The notes beneath the pieces were generated by a model that saw only the letters and a program-made list of their open reading frames with translations, did not search any database and was not told where the DNA came from. 40,595 nucleotides of DNA from Planctomycetota bacterium. GTDB taxonomy: Bacteria; Planctomycetota; MHYJ01; JACPRB01. Below are positions 7,146 through 14,460 of the stretch, piece after piece. The stretch covers positions 1 through 40,595 of the forward strand of contig JACPRC010000084.1 of NCBI GenBank assembly GCA_016190175.1. The letters are read 5' to 3'. The position numbers and the translations under genes were made by a program. Positions within the stretch are counted from its first letter, which is position 1. Every line of letters starts with the position of its first letter.

Positions 7146-7241
7146 GGCTCCGCCTCCCTTCCTTGCCCGGCGTTCGTCCGTCATGCCGCGGGACCAGCTC
7201 GCCTCCCTTCGCGCGGCGGACGAGGTCGAGATCTTCGTCCG

Positions 7242-7712
7242 TCAGCGTGCCGCCTCTATCATGATCGCCTCCAGCGTCTCCTCGACCTCCCGGGCGGTCT
7301 GCTGGAGCTCTTTCGTCCCGAAGAGATCGATGAGCTTCGTCGGCCGGAGCGTCGCCAGGCGCACCCCCCCGTCCTTCGTGCGGTACGCCGAGATGCGGCA
7401 GGGGAGCGCCGTCGATATGTCGGGGTTCGCTTCGAGGACCTGTTTCGCCTTCTGCGGGTTGCACACCTCGAAGACGAGGCATTCGCCCGCGTAGTCGACG
7501 CCCTTCTCCCTCATCTTCTCCTTGAGGTCGTGGACGCCGAGGACGCCGAACTTGCGCGCCGCGCATGCCTTCGGCAGGTCCTCGCGAAGCTGCGCCAGGG
7601 ACTTCTTCGAATCGACGGCGATGAGCATGTCATGGCCCTCCATCGACGGCGGATCGCGCCGGTCCGGCGCGCACCCCGTCAGAACGAGCAGCGCCAGGCT
7701 CCATCGGGGCAT
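7242..7712 (-). CDS. DUF302-domain lipoprotein
   Basis: 156 residues. MPRWSLALLVLTGC is a lipoprotein signal with a lipobox (LTGC, Cys 14), so the protein is probably lipid-anchored in the envelope. The rest is one DUF302 domain: FGVLGVHDL, VFEVCNPQKAKQVL and ALPCRISAYRT, including the two Cys positions (CNP and LPC) that many members keep. DUF302 has no settled biochemical function and is often near redox or metal genes. GGAGG lies 6 nt before the ATG. The UGA-containing ORF 96 nt downstream may be co-transcribed. Confidence 0.85.
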   Translation of the reverse strand: MPRWSLALLVLTGCAPDRRDPPSMEGHDMLIAVDSKKSLAQLREDLPKACAARKFGVLGVHDLKEKMREKGVDYAGECLVFEVCNPQKAKQVLEANPDISTALPCRISAYRTKDGGVRLATLRPTKLIDLFGTKELQQTAREVEETLEAIMIEAAR

Positions 7713-7808
7713 CCGGGGCCTCCATATTACGATAACGAAGAAAGCGGATCACGGGAACCGCGACCGGGCCGGCGGTCCATCCGGAATGACCCGCGAAGGG
7801 GACGGGGG

Positions 7809-8717
7809 TTACACGGATTCGGGCGGCGCCGGGGGGTCCTTCCGGAACAGCGCCCCGGACAGGAGCTTCTCCGTCCACGTCCTCTTCGCAGGCGCGAACG
7901 CGTCCGCGACCGCGTCGACGTACGGTTTCGTTTCGGCCGCGAGGAAATCCGCGAACCCGCGCATGCGCACGGAGGCGATCGAGTCGGCGTAGGAGCGCAC
8001 GATCGTCTCGTAGAGGAGCCCGCCGGAGGCCTTCCCCGCCGCCTTCGCCGAGGCCAGCGTCATCGCGCCGGCGAGACGGAGAAGCTCGACCGGCTCGCGC
8101 TTGCGGACCTCCTCGATCCCGGCCCAGAGCGACTCCGCGGTCGGGAGCGCCTTCGCGCCGCCCGCGTACAGCCGCCGGTAGCCCGCGGCGATCTCCGCGG
8201 CGGCGGCCTTCAGTTCCTTCACCGAGAGGGGCGGCGCGTCGAACGGGATCGCGGACTTCGCGCCTGCGTGCGCGAGCGCGTCGAGCAGTTCCTGCGCCGA
8301 GGCGAAAGCGGCGTCCGGCGCGATCGCCCCTTCCCGCTTGAGCTCCGCGACCACGCGGTCGAAAACGGAGCGCGCGCCGCCGGCGACGTCGCTCACGATC
8401 GCGAAGAACCAGAGCGGCGAGAAGTGGAAGGCGAGCAGCCCCGCGTTGTCGACGACGCTGCCCACGATCGCGCGCGGGACGTGGCCGTCGGGGAGCTTCT
8501 CCGCGCCCGCGGACTTCACGCCTCCGAGCGTCTGGATCACGAAGCGCTGGGTGTTCCCGAGGACGTGGCGGTAGACGGCGGTCCCGCGGAGCGACTTCGG
8601 GAGGAGCGTGTCGGTGAGGAGCTTCGAGGCGCCGCCGACGGAGGCCGCGAGCCCCCGCACGGTCCGCTCCGGGAGCGACAGAGCATACCCCAGGGCGCGC
8701 AGGATCGGATTCGTCAC
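7809..8717 (-). CDS. Uncharacterised 302-aa protein
   Basis: I do not recognise a family. Residues 1-60 are amphipathic (ALGYALSLPERTVRGLAASVGG), then a hydrophobic stretch AIVGSVVDNAGLLAFHFSPLWFFAIVSDVAGG (in two runs, about 88-119) may dip into the membrane. The remainder is Ala-rich and helical, with a second weakly hydrophobic stretch near 215-245. There is no signal peptide. GTG 8717 is the start because it forms a GTGA overlap with the stop of the lipoprotein gene upstream, so the two are coupled and likely act together at the envelope. Confidence 0.75.
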   Translation of the reverse strand: MTNPILRALGYALSLPERTVRGLAASVGGASKLLTDTLLPKSLRGTAVYRHVLGNTQRFVIQTLGGVKSAGAEKLPDGHVPRAIVGSVVDNAGLLAFHFSPLWFFAIVSDVAGGARSVFDRVVAELKREGAIAPDAAFASAQELLDALAHAGAKSAIPFDAPPLSVKELKAAAAEIAAGYRRLYAGGAKALPTAESLWAGIEEVRKREPVELLRLAGAMTLASAKAAGKASGGLLYETIVRSYADSIASVRMRGFADFLAAETKPYVDAVADAFAPAKRTWTEKLLSGALFRKDPPAPPESV

Positions 8718-9952
8718 TCGGGTTCCTTTTCCAGCTCCGCGAGCGGCCCGTCGAACGCGGCCGCGACGGGGTCGCGGAGGACCTCGCGGATGACGTCCGC
8801 CATCGCCTGCCGCGAGATCGAGATCATGCCGTCCCGGAACTCGCGCGAGGCGCCGAGGTCGCGCAGGACCTCGCGGACGAGGAACCGTCCGTAGTTCTCC
8901 TGGATCTTCTCCTCGAGCGCGTCGATCTGGTCCAGGCTCACGGCGCGCAGGGTGCGCATCTTCTCGATATAGTAGGCCTTCGCCGAGGCGCGGTCGGCGC
9001 TCCGGGCGATTTCGGCGCGGGCGCGCTCGAACTCCTTCTGCTGGTTTTGCCGCACGAGGGCGGCCATGGCCGCGGGGTCGTACGTGCGCGGAAGGTCTGC
9101 GCGAAAGTACGCGGCGAAGATGTCGCGGATCCGCTCGACGGGCGCGTCCTTCCAGCGCGCGCCGTACCGGGCCGCGAGCGCCCCGACGATTGCGTGCTCG
9201 ACCAGGTCGGCGAGCGTCCCGCGGAGCTTCTCGATCGCGGCGGGAGACTGGTCGAGGGCGTCGCTCACGGGCAGGGCGAAGGCGTCGTCGGGGACGGGAT
9301 CGAAGCTCGCGCGCGTGAGCTCGATCGTGAAGCCGCGGTGGCCGGCGGGTCCGCCCAGGACGCGGGCCCGCGACAGGAGTCCGTGCGGCTCCAGGAGGAC
9401 CTCCACGGCCGCCCGGGTCGCATCTCCCTCGCGACGGAACGCGTCCCGCCCGTCGAAGACGAACGCGGGATCCCGGAGAGCGCGGAGCCAGCCGAATCGG
9501 AGCGTCCCCGCGGCGAATCCGAGCTGGGGACGGATCGCCTGGAGCGCGACCGCGCGGTCCCAGTCCGCGAAGTCGAAGGAGAACGCGAGCGCGCGCGGGG
9601 CCTCCGCGGCCTTCAGGACCGGGTCGAACCGCTCCAGCGCGCGGCTCCACTCGTCGAGGAGCGGCACCTCGTAGCGGTACGCCTCGGAGGCGAAGCGGAG
9701 GGTCCCCCCGGAGACGAGGATCTCGTGGCTCCCGGGGAACGAAACCCGCGCGGTGTGCGGCGCGCGGAAGGCGATCTCGACGAGCCGCGCCTCGCCCGAC
9801 GACTCGTCGCGCAGCTCGTACCAGGCGCGGAACGAGGCGAGCTTCGCCGCGGCCTCCTCGAAGCCGTCGAGCCGGTTCCGCTCCGGTTCCGGCTCCGTCC
9901 GCGGCGGCGCGGAGCAGCCGAGGAGCATCGCGAGGATCGCGGCGCGCTTCAT
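8714..9952 (-). CDS. Uncharacterised lipoprotein with a LolA-like N-terminal half
   Basis: 412 residues. MKRAAILAMLLGCSAPP is a lipoprotein signal with Cys 13 as the lipidation site. Residues about 30-225 read as alternating beta strands (WYELRDESSGEARLVEIAF, ARVSFPGSHEILVSGGTLRF), reminiscent of the LolA/LolB lipoprotein-carrier half-barrel, but I see no decisive signature. Residues 230-410 are strongly helical and charged (QQKEFERARAEIARSADRA). It is coupled to the downstream 302-aa gene by a GTGA overlap and diverges from the MobA-like gene. Role unknown; envelope lipid or lipoprotein handling is a guess. Confidence 0.75.
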   Translation of the reverse strand: MKRAAILAMLLGCSAPPRTEPEPERNRLDGFEEAAAKLASFRAWYELRDESSGEARLVEIAFRAPHTARVSFPGSHEILVSGGTLRFASEAYRYEVPLLDEWSRALERFDPVLKAAEAPRALAFSFDFADWDRAVALQAIRPQLGFAAGTLRFGWLRALRDPAFVFDGRDAFRREGDATRAAVEVLLEPHGLLSRARVLGGPAGHRGFTIELTRASFDPVPDDAFALPVSDALDQSPAAIEKLRGTLADLVEHAIVGALAARYGARWKDAPVERIRDIFAAYFRADLPRTYDPAAMAALVRQNQQKEFERARAEIARSADRASAKAYYIEKMRTLRAVSLDQIDALEEKIQENYGRFLVREVLRDLGASREFRDGMISISRQAMADVIREVLRDPVAAAFDGPLAELEKEPE

Positions 9953-10007
9953 GAGGATCTCATCCTACTGGACGGCCCGCGGCGGTGCCAATCCCGCATT
10001 CGTGTGG

Positions 10008-10013
10008 TATCCT
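10008..10013 (+). promoter_or_regulatory. -10 box of a probable leaderless transcript
   Basis: GGTATCCT ends 7 nt before the GTG at 10021, with no Shine-Dalgarno in between. A transcript starting 6-7 nt after the hexamer would begin at the start codon. No convincing -35. Confidence 0.45.
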
Positions 10014-10020
10014 AACGGAA

Positions 10021-10629
10021 GTGATCACGCCCGTCCTCCTCGCCGCAGGCGCCTCGACCCGCATGGGGAGTCCGAAGGCCCTGTGCGACTTCGACGGGAA
10101 GGCGGCGCTCGATCTCGTCCTCGCCGCGTGCGGCGGGCTCGGCCCGCCCGTCGTCGTCCTCGGCGCGGCGCGCGAGGAGATCCAGAAGCGCGTGGACCTC
10201 TCGCGCGTCGTCGTGCGGCTCAACGACGAGTGGGAGGCGGGGCAGACTTCCAGCCTGAAGGCGGGCCTCTCGGCGCTCTCGCCTGCGGCCGAGGCGTTCC
10301 TGATCTTCCCGGTGGATTTCCCCGTCGTGATGCGGGAGGACGTCGAGGCGGTCGAGGCGGCGTACCGGAAGAACCGCAACCCGCGGAAGACGATCTTCGT
10401 GCCGTCGTACAGCCTCCAGCGGGGCCATCCCGTCCTCTGCCGCCGCGAGCTGGCGGACGAGTTCCTCGCGCTGGCCGACGACGCTCCGGCACGGACCGTG
10501 ATGAACCGCGGACCGGACCGTATCCGCTACGTGGAATTCGAGAAGCCGTACGTCCTGATGGACATGGACACGCCGGAGGACTACGAGAAGTGTCTCGATG
10601 CGTACCGGGAGCGGACGCGAGCCCGCTGA
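10021..10629 (+). CDS. MobA/MocA-like nucleotidyltransferase
   Basis: 202 residues of the GT-A nucleotidyltransferase fold. The nucleotide loop LAAGASTRMGSPKAL lies at residues 6-20, GQTSSLKAGL at about 75-84, the acidic metal site FPVDFP at about 97-102, and GHPVL at about 137-141. Those motifs match MocA-type molybdopterin cytidylyl- or guanylyltransferases, which transfer CMP or GMP to molybdenum cofactor. No molybdoenzyme or moa gene is nearby, so the substrate is uncertain. GTG 10021 is preferred over a GTG at 9985 because it starts directly before the conserved loop and is placed just after a -10 box. Confidence 0.82.
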   Translation: MITPVLLAAGASTRMGSPKALCDFDGKAALDLVLAACGGLGPPVVVLGAAREEIQKRVDLSRVVVRLNDEWEAGQTSSLKAGLSALSPAAEAFLIFPVDFPVVMREDVEAVEAAYRKNRNPRKTIFVPSYSLQRGHPVLCRRELADEFLALADDAPARTVMNRGPDRIRYVEFEKPYVLMDMDTPEDYEKCLDAYRERTRAR

Positions 10630-10706
10630 ACAGGAGGACGGGGAGAGCGGGAGAAGCGGCGCACTCCCCAGGTCTCCCGGTCAGGTCCCCGGGTCTCCGC
10701 CGGTTT

Positions 10707-11660
10707 CTACTTCATCTTCTCGAGAAAGTACGCGGCCCCCTCGTCGTCCTTGTTCCTCTCGCGCAGCCCCTCGAAGACGGCCTTCGCCTTCGCGCGGCCG
10801 GGAGAGAAATAGATCTGGAACCCCAGGAGGAAGCGGGCGTCGAGATCGGCCGGGTTCTTGGCGACGTGCTCGTCGAGCTTGCGGAGGTACGAGTCGTAGT
10901 CCTCCGCGTTCTTGTGGAGGTCCCGGAGGTGGATCTCCTCGTCGGCGAGGTCGGGCACGAGGCGGACGCCGCGGCGCGCGGCGGCGCCGGCCTCGGCGTA
11001 GCGCCCCGTCGCGAGGTAGGTCTGGGCGAGGATCATCGAGGCGAAGCGCGCGTTCTTGTCGGTGGTCTCGAGGTCGCGTCCGAGGATCGCGGGAAGCCGC
11101 TCCTCGGCCTCCTTGAGGGCCTCTTCGGCCTCCTCGAACTCCCCCTCGCGGAAGCAGTCCAGGCCGAGGCTGACGAGGGCGCGAAGCTCCGCGGACTCGA
11201 CCTGGAACGCCAGCGCGATGCGGTCGAAGGCGTAGCGCCACGCGCCCACGCGCGCCTCGTCCGTCTTCTTCTTTTCCGCGCGGCGCGAGGCCTTCTGGAG
11301 CGTGAGGACCGCCTTGCGCAGCGGCCCCGTGCGCGCCTCCTGCGCCTCCAGGGCCCGGGCGAGGGCGTCGGCGGCCTGGGCGTAGAGCGCGGCCTGCTCC
11401 TTCGCCTTCTTCTGGCTCTCCAGGAACGTCCCCTCGTTCCGGATGACCTTGAGCAGCTCGACGGTCCGGGCGAGGTTGATGGACCGGGTCTCGCCGATCG
11501 CCTTGCGGATCTTCTCCATCGCCTGGGCGACGGGGTCGTCCTGCCCTCGACACAGGCCGGTCCCGCGTCGCGGGCCGTCCGCGAAGCGGACGCGCCCTCC
11601 GGGCGCGGCCTGTGTCAAGGGTCCTGCGAGGAGCAGCAGCGCGAGCAGGGCGGTCTTCAT
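10707..11660 (-). CDS. Exported TPR-like protein
   Basis: 317 residues. MKTALLALLLLAGPLTQAA is a Sec signal peptide. After a short linker the protein is helical throughout, with tetratricopeptide-type pairs such as ALVSLGLDCFREGEFEEAEEAL, MILAQTYLATGRYAEAGAAA and ARFLLGFQIYFSPGRAKAKAVF (each run continues in register). It probably acts as a periplasmic or surface scaffold. Residues about 17-42 are encoded by the cloverleaf repeat at 11544-11621, whose length (78 bp) is an exact multiple of three, so the insertion kept the frame and only lengthened the linker after the signal peptide. The stop at 10707 faces the MobA-like gene. Confidence 0.82.
   Translation of the reverse strand: MKTALLALLLLAGPLTQAAPGGRVRFADGPRRGTGLCRGQDDPVAQAMEKIRKAIGETRSINLARTVELLKVIRNEGTFLESQKKAKEQAALYAQAADALARALEAQEARTGPLRKAVLTLQKASRRAEKKKTDEARVGAWRYAFDRIALAFQVESAELRALVSLGLDCFREGEFEEAEEALKEAEERLPAILGRDLETTDKNARFASMILAQTYLATGRYAEAGAAARRGVRLVPDLADEEIHLRDLHKNAEDYDSYLRKLDEHVAKNPADLDARFLLGFQIYFSPGRAKAKAVFEGLRERNKDDEGAAYFLEKMK
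11544..11621. repeat. Three-armed cloverleaf repeat, copy 1 (inside TPR gene)
   Basis: Terminal inverted repeats CCCTCGACACAGGCC (11544-11558) and GGCCTGTGTCAAGGG (11607-11621) pair with one mismatch. Everything between is used up by three abutting hairpins: 11559-11576 (GG.CCCGC, loop GTC, GCGGGCC), 11577-11591 (GTCCGC, loop GAA, GCGGAC) and 11592-11606 (GCGCCC, loop TCC, GGGCGC). All 78 bp are accounted for. It sits in-frame in the exported TPR gene. Copy 2 is at 12332-12419. Confidence 0.85.
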
Positions 11661-11734
11661 CGGGGCCTCCCACGGGGTTCGGTAGATATACGACGGCGAC
11701 CGCGGGGGCCGTCAACGTTTTCGATCCGATGTGA

Positions 11735-11740
11735 TACACT
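11735..11740 (+). promoter_or_regulatory. -10 box of a probable leaderless transcript
   Basis: GATACACT ends 7 nt before the GTG of the AlkD-like gene at 11748. No ribosome binding site fits in the gap, so the mRNA probably starts at or next to the start codon. Confidence 0.5.
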
Positions 11741-11747
11741 CCTCCGC

Positions 11748-12326
11748 GTGAGGGGCGAACTCGACGAGATCCGCGCGCGCATCGGCGCCGCGGGGGACGA
11801 CGAGGCCGCGCTGCGGCGGGTCGCGAGGCGGGCGGCGCGGCGCCACGGCCGGGGGCCGGACCTCTCGGCGCCCCTGGCGCTGGCGCGGAAGCTCTGGGCG
11901 GCCGACGGCGCGGAACGGAGCGTGGCGATCGGGATGATCGCGGAGCTGGAGCGGTTCCTGGACGGGGCGCACTGGGCCCTGTTCAAGCGGTGGACGGAAG
12001 GGTGCCGTTCGAGGCGGCAGGCGGACGCGATCGCCGTGGAGATCCTGGGGGCGATCGTGGCGCGCGACCGGACGTTCGTGCGTGTGTTGCGCCACTGGAG
12101 CCGGTCGCGGGACCCGAAGATCCGCCGCGCGGCGGTCCTGGGGGTCCTCCTGCGCACGCGGAGGATGGGAGACGCAGAGGCGGCGCTCTCCGTATGCGAG
12201 GCGCTCATGCGGGACCGGAACCCCGGGGTGGCGGAGGCGGTTGAGCGGGTCCTCCGGGAGTCCGCCGAGGCGGACGCGGAGGCGACCCGGGAGTTCGTGG
12301 AGCGCTGGCGCGGCCCGCGCCGGTGA
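11748..12326 (+). CDS. AlkD-like HEAT-repeat DNA alkylation repair protein
   Basis: 192 residues, all helical HEAT-like repeats. The order resembles AlkD: an N-terminal ALARKLWAADGAERSVAIGMIAEL, a central SRRQADAIAVEILGAIVARD, then LRHWSRSRDPKIRRAAVLGVLL, where AlkD relatives have a WA(x)S(x)N(x)W(x)RR helix. AlkD glycosylases excise N3- and N7-alkylpurines without base flipping. The protein is somewhat shorter than E-coli-sized alkylation-repair HEAT proteins and the catalytic Asp is not obvious, so a non-enzymatic HEAT protein cannot be excluded. GTG 11748 follows a -10 box directly. A cloverleaf repeat begins 5 bp after its stop. Confidence 0.65.
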   Translation: MRGELDEIRARIGAAGDDEAALRRVARRAARRHGRGPDLSAPLALARKLWAADGAERSVAIGMIAELERFLDGAHWALFKRWTEGCRSRRQADAIAVEILGAIVARDRTFVRVLRHWSRSRDPKIRRAAVLGVLLRTRRMGDAEAALSVCEALMRDRNPGVAEAVERVLRESAEADAEATREFVERWRGPRR

Positions 12327-12331
12327 GCCTT

Positions 12332-12419
12332 GCCCTTGACTCGGGGCTGCGGCCCCAAGGGCCGCCGCCCGCCGCAGGCGGGCGCGTCCCGCTTTCCGGG
12401 GCGGCCCCGTGTCAAGGGC
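12332..12419. repeat. Three-armed cloverleaf repeat, copy 2
   Basis: Terminal inverted repeats GCCCTTGACTCGGGGC (12332-12347) and GCCCCGTGTCAAGGGC (12404-12419) pair with one mismatch. Inside are three abutting hairpins: 12349-12365 (GCGGCCC, loop CAA, GGGCCGC), 12366-12384 (CGCCCGCC, loop GCA, GGCGGGCG) and 12385-12403 (CGTCCCG, loop CTTTC, CGGGGCG, with one T-G wobble). Arm sequences differ from copy 1 but the architecture and the CCCTTGACA-like tips are the same. It lies between the AlkD-like stop and the greA promoter and may terminate transcription. Confidence 0.85.
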
Positions 12420-12448
12420 TTGCCCTCGCCGGGCGCCTCCGATACACT
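12420..12448 (+). promoter_or_regulatory. greA promoter, TTGCCC-N17-TACACT
   Basis: -35 TTGCCC (12420-12425) and -10 TACACT (12443-12448) are separated by 17 bp, giving a leader of about 35 nt before the greA ATG at 12489. The -35 abuts the right end of cloverleaf copy 2. Confidence 0.65.
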
Positions 12449-12488
12449 GCGGTCGAATTCGATCCCAGGACGCGAGGAAACGACGACC

Positions 12489-12962
12489 ATGGAACGCGTG
12501 CCGATGACTCCGGAGGGGTTCGCGCAGCTCCAGGAGAAACTGGAGCGTCTCAAGAACGTGGAGATCCCGCGGCTCCAGAAGGCGCTGGGGGACGCCCGCG
12601 AGCTGGGCGACCTGTCGGAGAATGCGGAGTTCGAGACCGCGCGCGCGGAGCTGTGGACGACGGAGCGGATCATCGCGGAGCTCGAGGACCGGGTCGGCCG
12701 GGCGGAGATCCTCGACTCGAAGCGGGCGCCCGCGGACTCCGTGGCGATCGGCGCGCTCGTCAAGGTCCAGGAGATCGGCGCGCGGAAGCCCGAGGAAATC
12801 CTCCTCGTGGGCGAGGGCGAGACGCGGAAGGAGTACGACTGCGTCTCGGTGACGTCGCCGCTGGGGCGCGCGTTCGTCGGGAAGAAGGTCGGCGAGATGG
12901 CGGAGGTGCAGGCGCCGCGGGGGACCCTCCGGTTCCAGATCCTCGAGCTCCGGTATCCGTAG
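12489..12962 (+). CDS. greA: Transcription elongation factor GreA
   Basis: 157 residues, the normal family length. The N-terminal antiparallel coiled coil holds the tip motif ARELGDLSENAEFETAR (about residues 38-54), with the acidic tip residues that reach into the RNA polymerase secondary channel and promote cleavage of backtracked RNA. The C-terminal FKBP-like domain follows (VSVTSPLGRAFVGKKVGE). GAGGAAA precedes the ATG by about 11 nt. It has its own promoter and is followed without a gap by queF, so the two are co-transcribed. Confidence 0.96.
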   Translation: MERVPMTPEGFAQLQEKLERLKNVEIPRLQKALGDARELGDLSENAEFETARAELWTTERIIAELEDRVGRAEILDSKRAPADSVAIGALVKVQEIGARKPEEILLVGEGETRKEYDCVSVTSPLGRAFVGKKVGEMAEVQAPRGTLRFQILELRYP

Positions 12963-13355
12963 ATGGCCGGCTACGCCCCGCACGCGCGCTCCGGACTCGA
13001 CGCGAAGCTCCCCCGGATCGGGGCGTGGGAGAACCAGTTCCCGGGTTATACGGTTACGATCGTCGATCCGGAGTACAACGCGATCTGCCCGAAGACGGGG
13101 CTGCCCGACTTCGGGACGGTGACGGTGGAGTACGAGCCCGACCGCTGGTGCATCGAGTTGAAGTCCTTCAAGGGGTACATGACCGCGTACCGGAACGTGG
13201 GGATCTTCTACGAGAACGCGGTGAACCGGATCCTGCGGGATCTCGTGCGGGCCTGCCGGCCGAAGCGGATGAAGGTGACGGGGCAATTCAACGCGCGGGG
13301 CGGGATCGGGACGCGGGTCGAGGCGCGGTACGAACGTCCGACCGGGAACGTCTGA
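12963..13355 (+). CDS. queF: NADPH-dependent preQ0 reductase QueF
   Basis: 130 residues, the short single-domain (YkvM-type) form. QueF reduces the nitrile of 7-cyano-7-deazaguanine to preQ1 in queuosine biosynthesis. The catalytic region AICPKTGLPDFGTVTVEY (about 39-56) has the nucleophilic Cys and the downstream Asp, and CIELKSFKGYMTAYRN (about 62-77) is the family substrate/NADPH signature. The ATG at 12963 follows the TAG of greA directly, so the gene depends on greA transcription. No other queuosine gene is in the window. Confidence 0.95.
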   Translation: MAGYAPHARSGLDAKLPRIGAWENQFPGYTVTIVDPEYNAICPKTGLPDFGTVTVEYEPDRWCIELKSFKGYMTAYRNVGIFYENAVNRILRDLVRACRPKRMKVTGQFNARGGIGTRVEARYERPTGNV

Positions 13356-13368
13356 GGCGCCGCGCGGC

Positions 13369-13977
13369 CTACCGGAGAAGCGCCTCGTGATCGTCCGAGG
13401 CGTCGTGGATCGAAGGGGGGAACGGGGTCCGGTTCAGGCAGGCGTCGATCGCGGCGCGCATCTGCCGGGCGCACACGGCGGGCGGCACGGCTCCGATGCC
13501 GGTGCCCATGCCCGGGAACGCCACGCGGCGGACCACGTCGCGGACCGGCCTCCCATCCTCGTCGCCGTCCGCAAACGTCCCATGGAGCACGAGGAGGAGA
13601 GCGGCTCGCGTCGCGAGATACGGGTTCGCGCTCGCGACGAGGCGCATGGGGACCCTCATCGTCGGCGACGCGATGAGGTAGGGGATCCGGGCATCGAAGG
13701 TCTCGAGGATCTCCGCGTTGCCCACCGGCAGTTCTCCGTGATGGCGCCGCACGATGCGGTCCTGGAGGCGGCCCTGGAGTTGAGGGCCGAACCTCATCGT
13801 GTAGGCGAGGTCGATGCCGCCGTCCATGAAGCCGAAGCTGTTCGCGGGGCTCACGACGGCGTCCACTTCGAGATCGAGGATCGAGCCTTCATGGATCGTC
13901 CCCATCGACAGGTCGCGGCACTCGATGCGCCACGCGGTGGCGAGCTCGGGTTCGACGGCGGCGAGGATGATCTGCAC
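13369..13977 (-). CDS. Macro-domain protein
   Basis: About 202 residues. A macro fold is indicated by ILDLEVDAVVSPANSFGFMDGGIDLAYTMRFG (two runs, about 30-61), with the PANS and GGID loops that contact ADP-ribose, and later RRVAFPGMGTGIGAVPP for the phosphate loop. Macro domains bind or hydrolyse ADP-ribose, O-acetyl-ADP-ribose or related nucleotides. GTG 13977 is preferred because GGAGG lies just before it; an ATG at 14016 would add 13 residues with no recognisable content. It is convergent with queF, 13 bp away. No partner ADP-ribosyltransferase is seen. Confidence 0.85.
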   Translation of the reverse strand: MQIILAAVEPELATAWRIECRDLSMGTIHEGSILDLEVDAVVSPANSFGFMDGGIDLAYTMRFGPQLQGRLQDRIVRRHHGELPVGNAEILETFDARIPYLIASPTMRVPMRLVASANPYLATRAALLLVLHGTFADGDEDGRPVRDVVRRVAFPGMGTGIGAVPPAVCARQMRAAIDACLNRTPFPPSIHDASDDHEALLR

Positions 13978-14064
13978 GGTTCCTCCAGCGACGATTCCCC
14001 CGGACGGCGCGAGCATGATACGGCGGCCGCGGCGGAACGGGAAGTCCGAACGACGAGGATGTTA

Positions 14065-14093
14065 TTGTCGCATCGAGGAAGCCCGGATAGGAT
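14065..14093 (+). promoter_or_regulatory. tRNA promoter, TTGTCG-N17-TAGGAT
   Basis: -35 TTGTCG (14065-14070), 17-bp spacer and -10 TAGGAT (14088-14093), ending 20 bp before the tRNA-Lys gene. Confidence 0.55.
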
Positions 14094-14113
14094 GTCGTCC
14101 GCGCCGGAGACCC

Positions 14114-14185
14114 GAGGACGTAGCTCAGTGGTAGAGCAACGGTCTTTTAAACCGTGGGCCGAGGGTTCGAGCCCCTCCGTCCTCA
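14114..14185 (+). tRNA. tRNA-Lys (anticodon TTT)
   Basis: All arms pair: acceptor GAGGACG with CGTCCTC and discriminator A; D-arm GCTC AGTGGTAGA GC; anticodon stem ACGGT with ACCGT around the loop CTTTTAA (anticodon TTT); T-arm GAGGG TTCGAGC CCCTC. CCA is not encoded. It reads AAA and AAG. Confidence 0.96.
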
Positions 14186-14197
14186 TCCGCCTTCGCC

Positions 14198-14212
14198 CGC
14201 CGAGCTTCGGCG
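14198..14212 (+). terminator. Short hairpin after tRNA-Lys
   Basis: CGCCGA pairs with TCGGCG around a GCT loop, 12 bp after the tRNA. Only CGATTCTC follows, so the U-tract is poor. It is a possible 3'-processing or termination signal. Confidence 0.3.
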
Positions 14213-14362
14213 CGATTCTCCCGCCTTGGCCGGCCAAGCGCGCCGGCACACTCATTTCGACTCGCCTTCGCCGGGTCCCTACCGGGCCCGATGCGGTTGT
14301 CCTTGAATCCCGGGGCGATTCCGCGGAAACTCCCGCCTCGAACTTCACGGAAGGGGAAGCAG

Positions 14363-14446
14363 ATGAGAACGCGCTCGAACCTGCGGGCCGGGGGGCTCAA
14401 GGAGAAAGTCCATTCGCCCGGCCACAACCGGCCGACGAAGACCTGA
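14363..14446 (+). CDS. Possible 27-aa peptide with NLRAGGL...HN pattern
   Basis: ATG 14363 is preceded at 6 nt by AAGGGG, a good ribosome binding site, and runs to TGA at 14444-14446. The peptide begins MRTRSNLRAGGLKEK and ends HSPGHNRPTKT. Short bacterial peptides of the form (K/R)T(N/G)(V/L)KAGG...NHN are, from memory, widespread and of unknown function, and this one has the same order of elements. It lies alone between tRNA-Lys and the convergent NERD-kinase, 15 bp from the kinase stop. Coding status rests on the binding site and this pattern only. Confidence 0.4.
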   Translation: MRTRSNLRAGGLKEKVHSPGHNRPTKT

Positions 14447-14460
14447 TCGGCCGCCGGAAC

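Noticed and set aside
7165-7250. Minus-strand peptide TDEDLDLVRRAKGGEL, resembling the first helix of an ECF sigma factor, overlapping the DUF302 stop.
   Set aside because: The likeness ends after about 15 residues, there is no start codon with a binding site, and no further sigma-factor sequence follows.
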